A stretch of DNA of 40,251 nt from Nocardiopsis sp. JB363 (GTDB lineage: Bacteria; Actinomycetota; Actinomycetes; Streptosporangiales; Streptosporangiaceae), in assembly GCF_900143625.1 (NCBI RefSeq), contig NZ_FRFF01000105.1, positions 1 to 40,251 of the forward strand, given 5' to 3'. Position numbers and translations under genes: made by a program. Position 1 is the stretch's first letter; every line of letters starts with the position of its first letter. The notes beneath the pieces are model-generated. The model was not told the DNA's origin, did not search any database, and saw only the letters and a program-made list of their open reading frames with translations. Shown here in pieces: positions 38,807-40,251 of this stretch.

Positions 38807-39334
38807 TCAGCTCGGGAACGGGCCGTAGGGTTCGGTGCGCGCGAAGATCTCCTCCATGGTGCGTTCGGGACCCTGGTCGGGGGCACCGAAGATCGGGTGC
38901 TGGTCCTCAGGAGTGCAGGCGTCCCGGCGCTGGTTGAAGCCGTCCCGGCCGGGGCCGGCCACGTACAAGGAGGCGCCCTTGCCGTAGAGCAGGGCGTGGG
39001 TGGCGGCGTCCTCCTTGTAGGACAGGCGCTGGTCGATGCCCATCGCCCGCAGCTCGCCCAGGACGCGGGCCACGTCGCGCCGGTCCCGCCAGTCCTTGGT
39101 GTAGACGCAGATCAGCCGGTCCTTGCCGGGCTTGTCCTCGGTGGCGACCTTGGCCTTCCACCCCAGGCGGCCGGCCTCGGTGGCCTCAACGATGGCCGCC
39201 CACACCTCGTTGACCCGCTCGGGTGCGGTGAAGGGCATCCACTTGCCGGTGAACCCGGCGTTGACCAGTGCGGTCACCTCCTTGCGTTCGGTCTCGTTCG
39301 CGGTCAGATTCACGGCATAGCGCCAGGGATGCAT
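38807..39334 (-). CDS. Transposon passenger: BLES03/DUF1917-like protein
   Basis: Start ATG 39334 is chosen for the AAAGGGA about 10 bases upstream; ATG 39352 is also in frame. The product is 175 aa. It resembles the 'putative phosphothreonine lyase' or BLES03 family (DUF1917): GKWMPFTAPERVNEVWAAIV, GRLGWKAKVATE, LICVYTKDWRDRRDVARVLG and a later YGKGASLY with an aromatic patch. The biochemical role of bacterial members is not established. It lies between tnpA and the zinc-ribbon gene, 11 bases before the latter's start, so it is co-transcribed with both. Confidence 0.6.
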   Translation of the reverse strand: MHPWRYAVNLTANETERKEVTALVNAGFTGKWMPFTAPERVNEVWAAIVEATEAGRLGWKAKVATEDKPGKDRLICVYTKDWRDRRDVARVLGELRAMGIDQRLSYKEDAATHALLYGKGASLYVAGPGRDGFNQRRDACTPEDQHPIFGAPDQGPERTMEEIFARTEPYGPFPS

Positions 39335-39360
39335 CTTCTTTGTCCCTTTCATCGGGGATC

Positions 39361-40251
39361 TCACACGGCCAGGTCCAGGCGTTTGTCCATGTCCAGATTG
39401 AAGCGGCCGTAGGGGTTGATGTGGGTCCAGAACAGCGGGTTGAGCGCCCGCCGGTCCTCCGGTGTGAGCCGTCCCGCCCATGCGGGGTCTTCCAGCACCC
39501 GTTGCAGGAGCAGGGTGTTGACGTAGACCAGCGCGGACTGGAGCAGGTGCAGGCACAGCATGGAGATCTCGGCGTTCTCGCGGTCGCCGCCGGTGAGCAC
39601 GCCCTCCTTGCCGTAGAAGAACTTGTCGTTGGCGCCGTTCCAGTTCTCCACCACCTCCAGGCCGCCGTGGATCTCCCGACGCAGGGCCTCATCGGCCAGG
39701 TAGTCGCAGGCGAAGATGGTGCGCACCGCCCGACCGAGTTCCTCCAAGGCCTGGTAGACGGGGTTCTTGGGGCCACCGCCCTTGGTGAAGCGGCGCAGCA
39801 CCTGCTCGGTGTCGGCCGTGCCCAGGCGCAGCGCGGTGGCGTACTTGACCATCTGGTCGTAGTTACGCCCGATCAGCGCCCAGTCGATGGGCCGATTCTT
39901 GACCACCCGCTCCAGGTGCGGCCACGTCGCCGGCCCCTCGTCGGGGCTGTACAGGCGCACCGCACCGATGTTCTTCAACCGCGGCAGCAGCTTGAACCCG
40001 AGCAGCTCGGTGAAGGCGAACCCCACGATCGACGCACCGTGGGTATCGGTGTAGTTCGCCTGGACCTCGGCGTCGGTGCAGTGCCGCAGCACGCCCTCGA
40101 TCATCGCCGCGACCTCGGAGGACGAACACGACTTGAGCTGGGAGTAGATGCAGGCCCGGCCCTTGTCGACGTGCCAGTAGATCATCACCCCGTGCCCGCC
40201 GTAGCGGGCGTGGAACTCCGTCATCAGGTTCGACTCCCAGGACCCGAACCG
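39361..40251 (-). CDS. tnpA: Tn3-family transposase TnpA, C-terminal part (residues 679-975)
   Basis: This is the continuation of the transposase that starts at 2192; bases 40097-40251 duplicate 1-155. It holds the DDE domain. The second acidic residue is in [10 protein letters not shown] (D748) and the likely third is the glutamate in [10 protein letters not shown] (about E907), by analogy with Tn3. The protein ends at the stop at 39361 with a complete C-terminus, and I see no frameshift. Three minus-strand genes follow downstream: the BLES03-like passenger starts 26 bases after the stop, then the zinc-ribbon passenger, then tnpR beyond the res site. Confidence 0.95.
   Translation of the reverse strand, partial: RFGSWESNLMTEFHARYGGHGVMIYWHVDKGRACIYSQLKSCSSSEVAAMIEGVLRHCTDAEVQANYTDTHGASIVGFAFTELLGFKLLPRLKNIGAVRLYSPDEGPATWPHLERVVKNRPIDWALIGRNYDQMVKYATALRLGTADTEQVLRRFTKGGGPKNPVYQALEELGRAVRTIFACDYLADEALRREIHGGLEVVENWNGANDKFFYGKEGVLTGGDRENAEISMLCLHLLQSALVYVNTLLLQRVLEDPAWAGRLTPEDRRALNPLFWTHINPYGRFNLDMDKRLDLAV
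40097..40251. repeat. Terminal redundancy (circular junction), right copy
   Basis: This is the second copy of the 155 bases found at 1-155. It lies inside the tnpA coding sequence. On the closed circle only one copy exists. Confidence 0.93.

Larger units (their letters stand above)
36058..40251. mobile_element. Tn3-family transposon, left part (continues at 1-2355)
   Basis: This is the left part of the same element. From its left end it carries an unknown gene (36114-36686, plus strand) and then, all on the minus strand, tnpR (36797-37444), a zinc-ribbon/nuclease-like passenger (37617-38795), a small BLES03-like passenger (38807-39334) and tnpA. The res site lies at 37452-37593, upstream of tnpR. 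With tnpA and tnpR in the same orientation and passengers between them, it is a unit transposon rather than a bare insertion sequence. Confidence 0.93.

Noticed and set aside
1..40251. tRNA or rRNA genes
   Set aside because: Reading through the window, I saw no cloverleaf with a GTTCRANNC arm and no rRNA-like stretch.

Overview
The window is one complete circular molecule. Its last 155 bases (40097-40251) repeat its first 155 (1-155) exactly, so the true length is about 40,096 bp and the window ends are joined. Very high GC, strong AGGAG-type ribosome binding sites, many GTG starts and 1- to 8-base gene overlaps point to a high-GC actinomycete. The families (MobF relaxase with a VirD4-like coupling protein, primase-polymerase-type Rep, XRE regulator with flavoprotein and SAM methyltransferase) suit a Streptosporangiales/Nocardiopsaceae-type host, but the genus cannot be fixed from sequence alone. 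It is a plasmid: it has a Rep gene (30339-32213), parA/parB (14947-16825) and a transfer module (3592-14339).

Layout. A 6,394-bp Tn3-family transposon spans the window junction (36058 to 40096, then 1 to 2355). It has 52-bp inverted repeats, a 5-bp ATGCC target duplication, tnpA, tnpR, a res site and three passenger genes. It sits in the 3' end of a NERD-domain gene (2306-3067), whose original last codons survive at 36018-36052. A hairpin-rich divergent region (3068-3591), the candidate oriT, precedes a MobF relaxase-helicase and a small partner gene. The convergent minus-strand transfer operon (14339 down to 9100) encodes an RHH regulator, a membrane/coiled-coil protein, the coupling protein and a DUF4913-like protein. 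No VirB4-like ATPase was seen. Then come parAB with two copies of a parS-like palindrome, and an XRE / flavoprotein / methyltransferase cassette (17031-20381). A long accessory operon (20724-25167) of mostly unknown proteins includes a RapZ-C/HIT/zinc-ribbon fusion. It is followed by a tyrosine recombinase with a dif-like site and an HTH-Nudix plus membrane protein pair. The Rep module is followed by a four-gene operon (32609-35563): zinc-finger coiled coil, tail-anchored protein, Pycsar-effector-like membrane protein and HNH nuclease.

Regulatory structure. Two promoter regions about 6 kb apart (14387-14444 and 20666-20706) share GCTAGCA-type sites spaced exactly 17 bp, probably tying the transfer genes and the accessory operon to one repressor. 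A second and more striking repeat is a 13-bp dyad, RTCC-N5-GGAY, recurring at exactly 21-bp steps. It lies in two linkers of the relaxase, in the linker of the Pycsar-like protein, and in the non-coding DNA behind the HNH gene. Inside genes it encodes a heptad x-S-x-x-D-x-x. Its persistence in non-coding DNA suggests a DNA-level function, such as a centromere, transfer or chromatin-protein site, and I regard it as the best candidate for something undescribed here.
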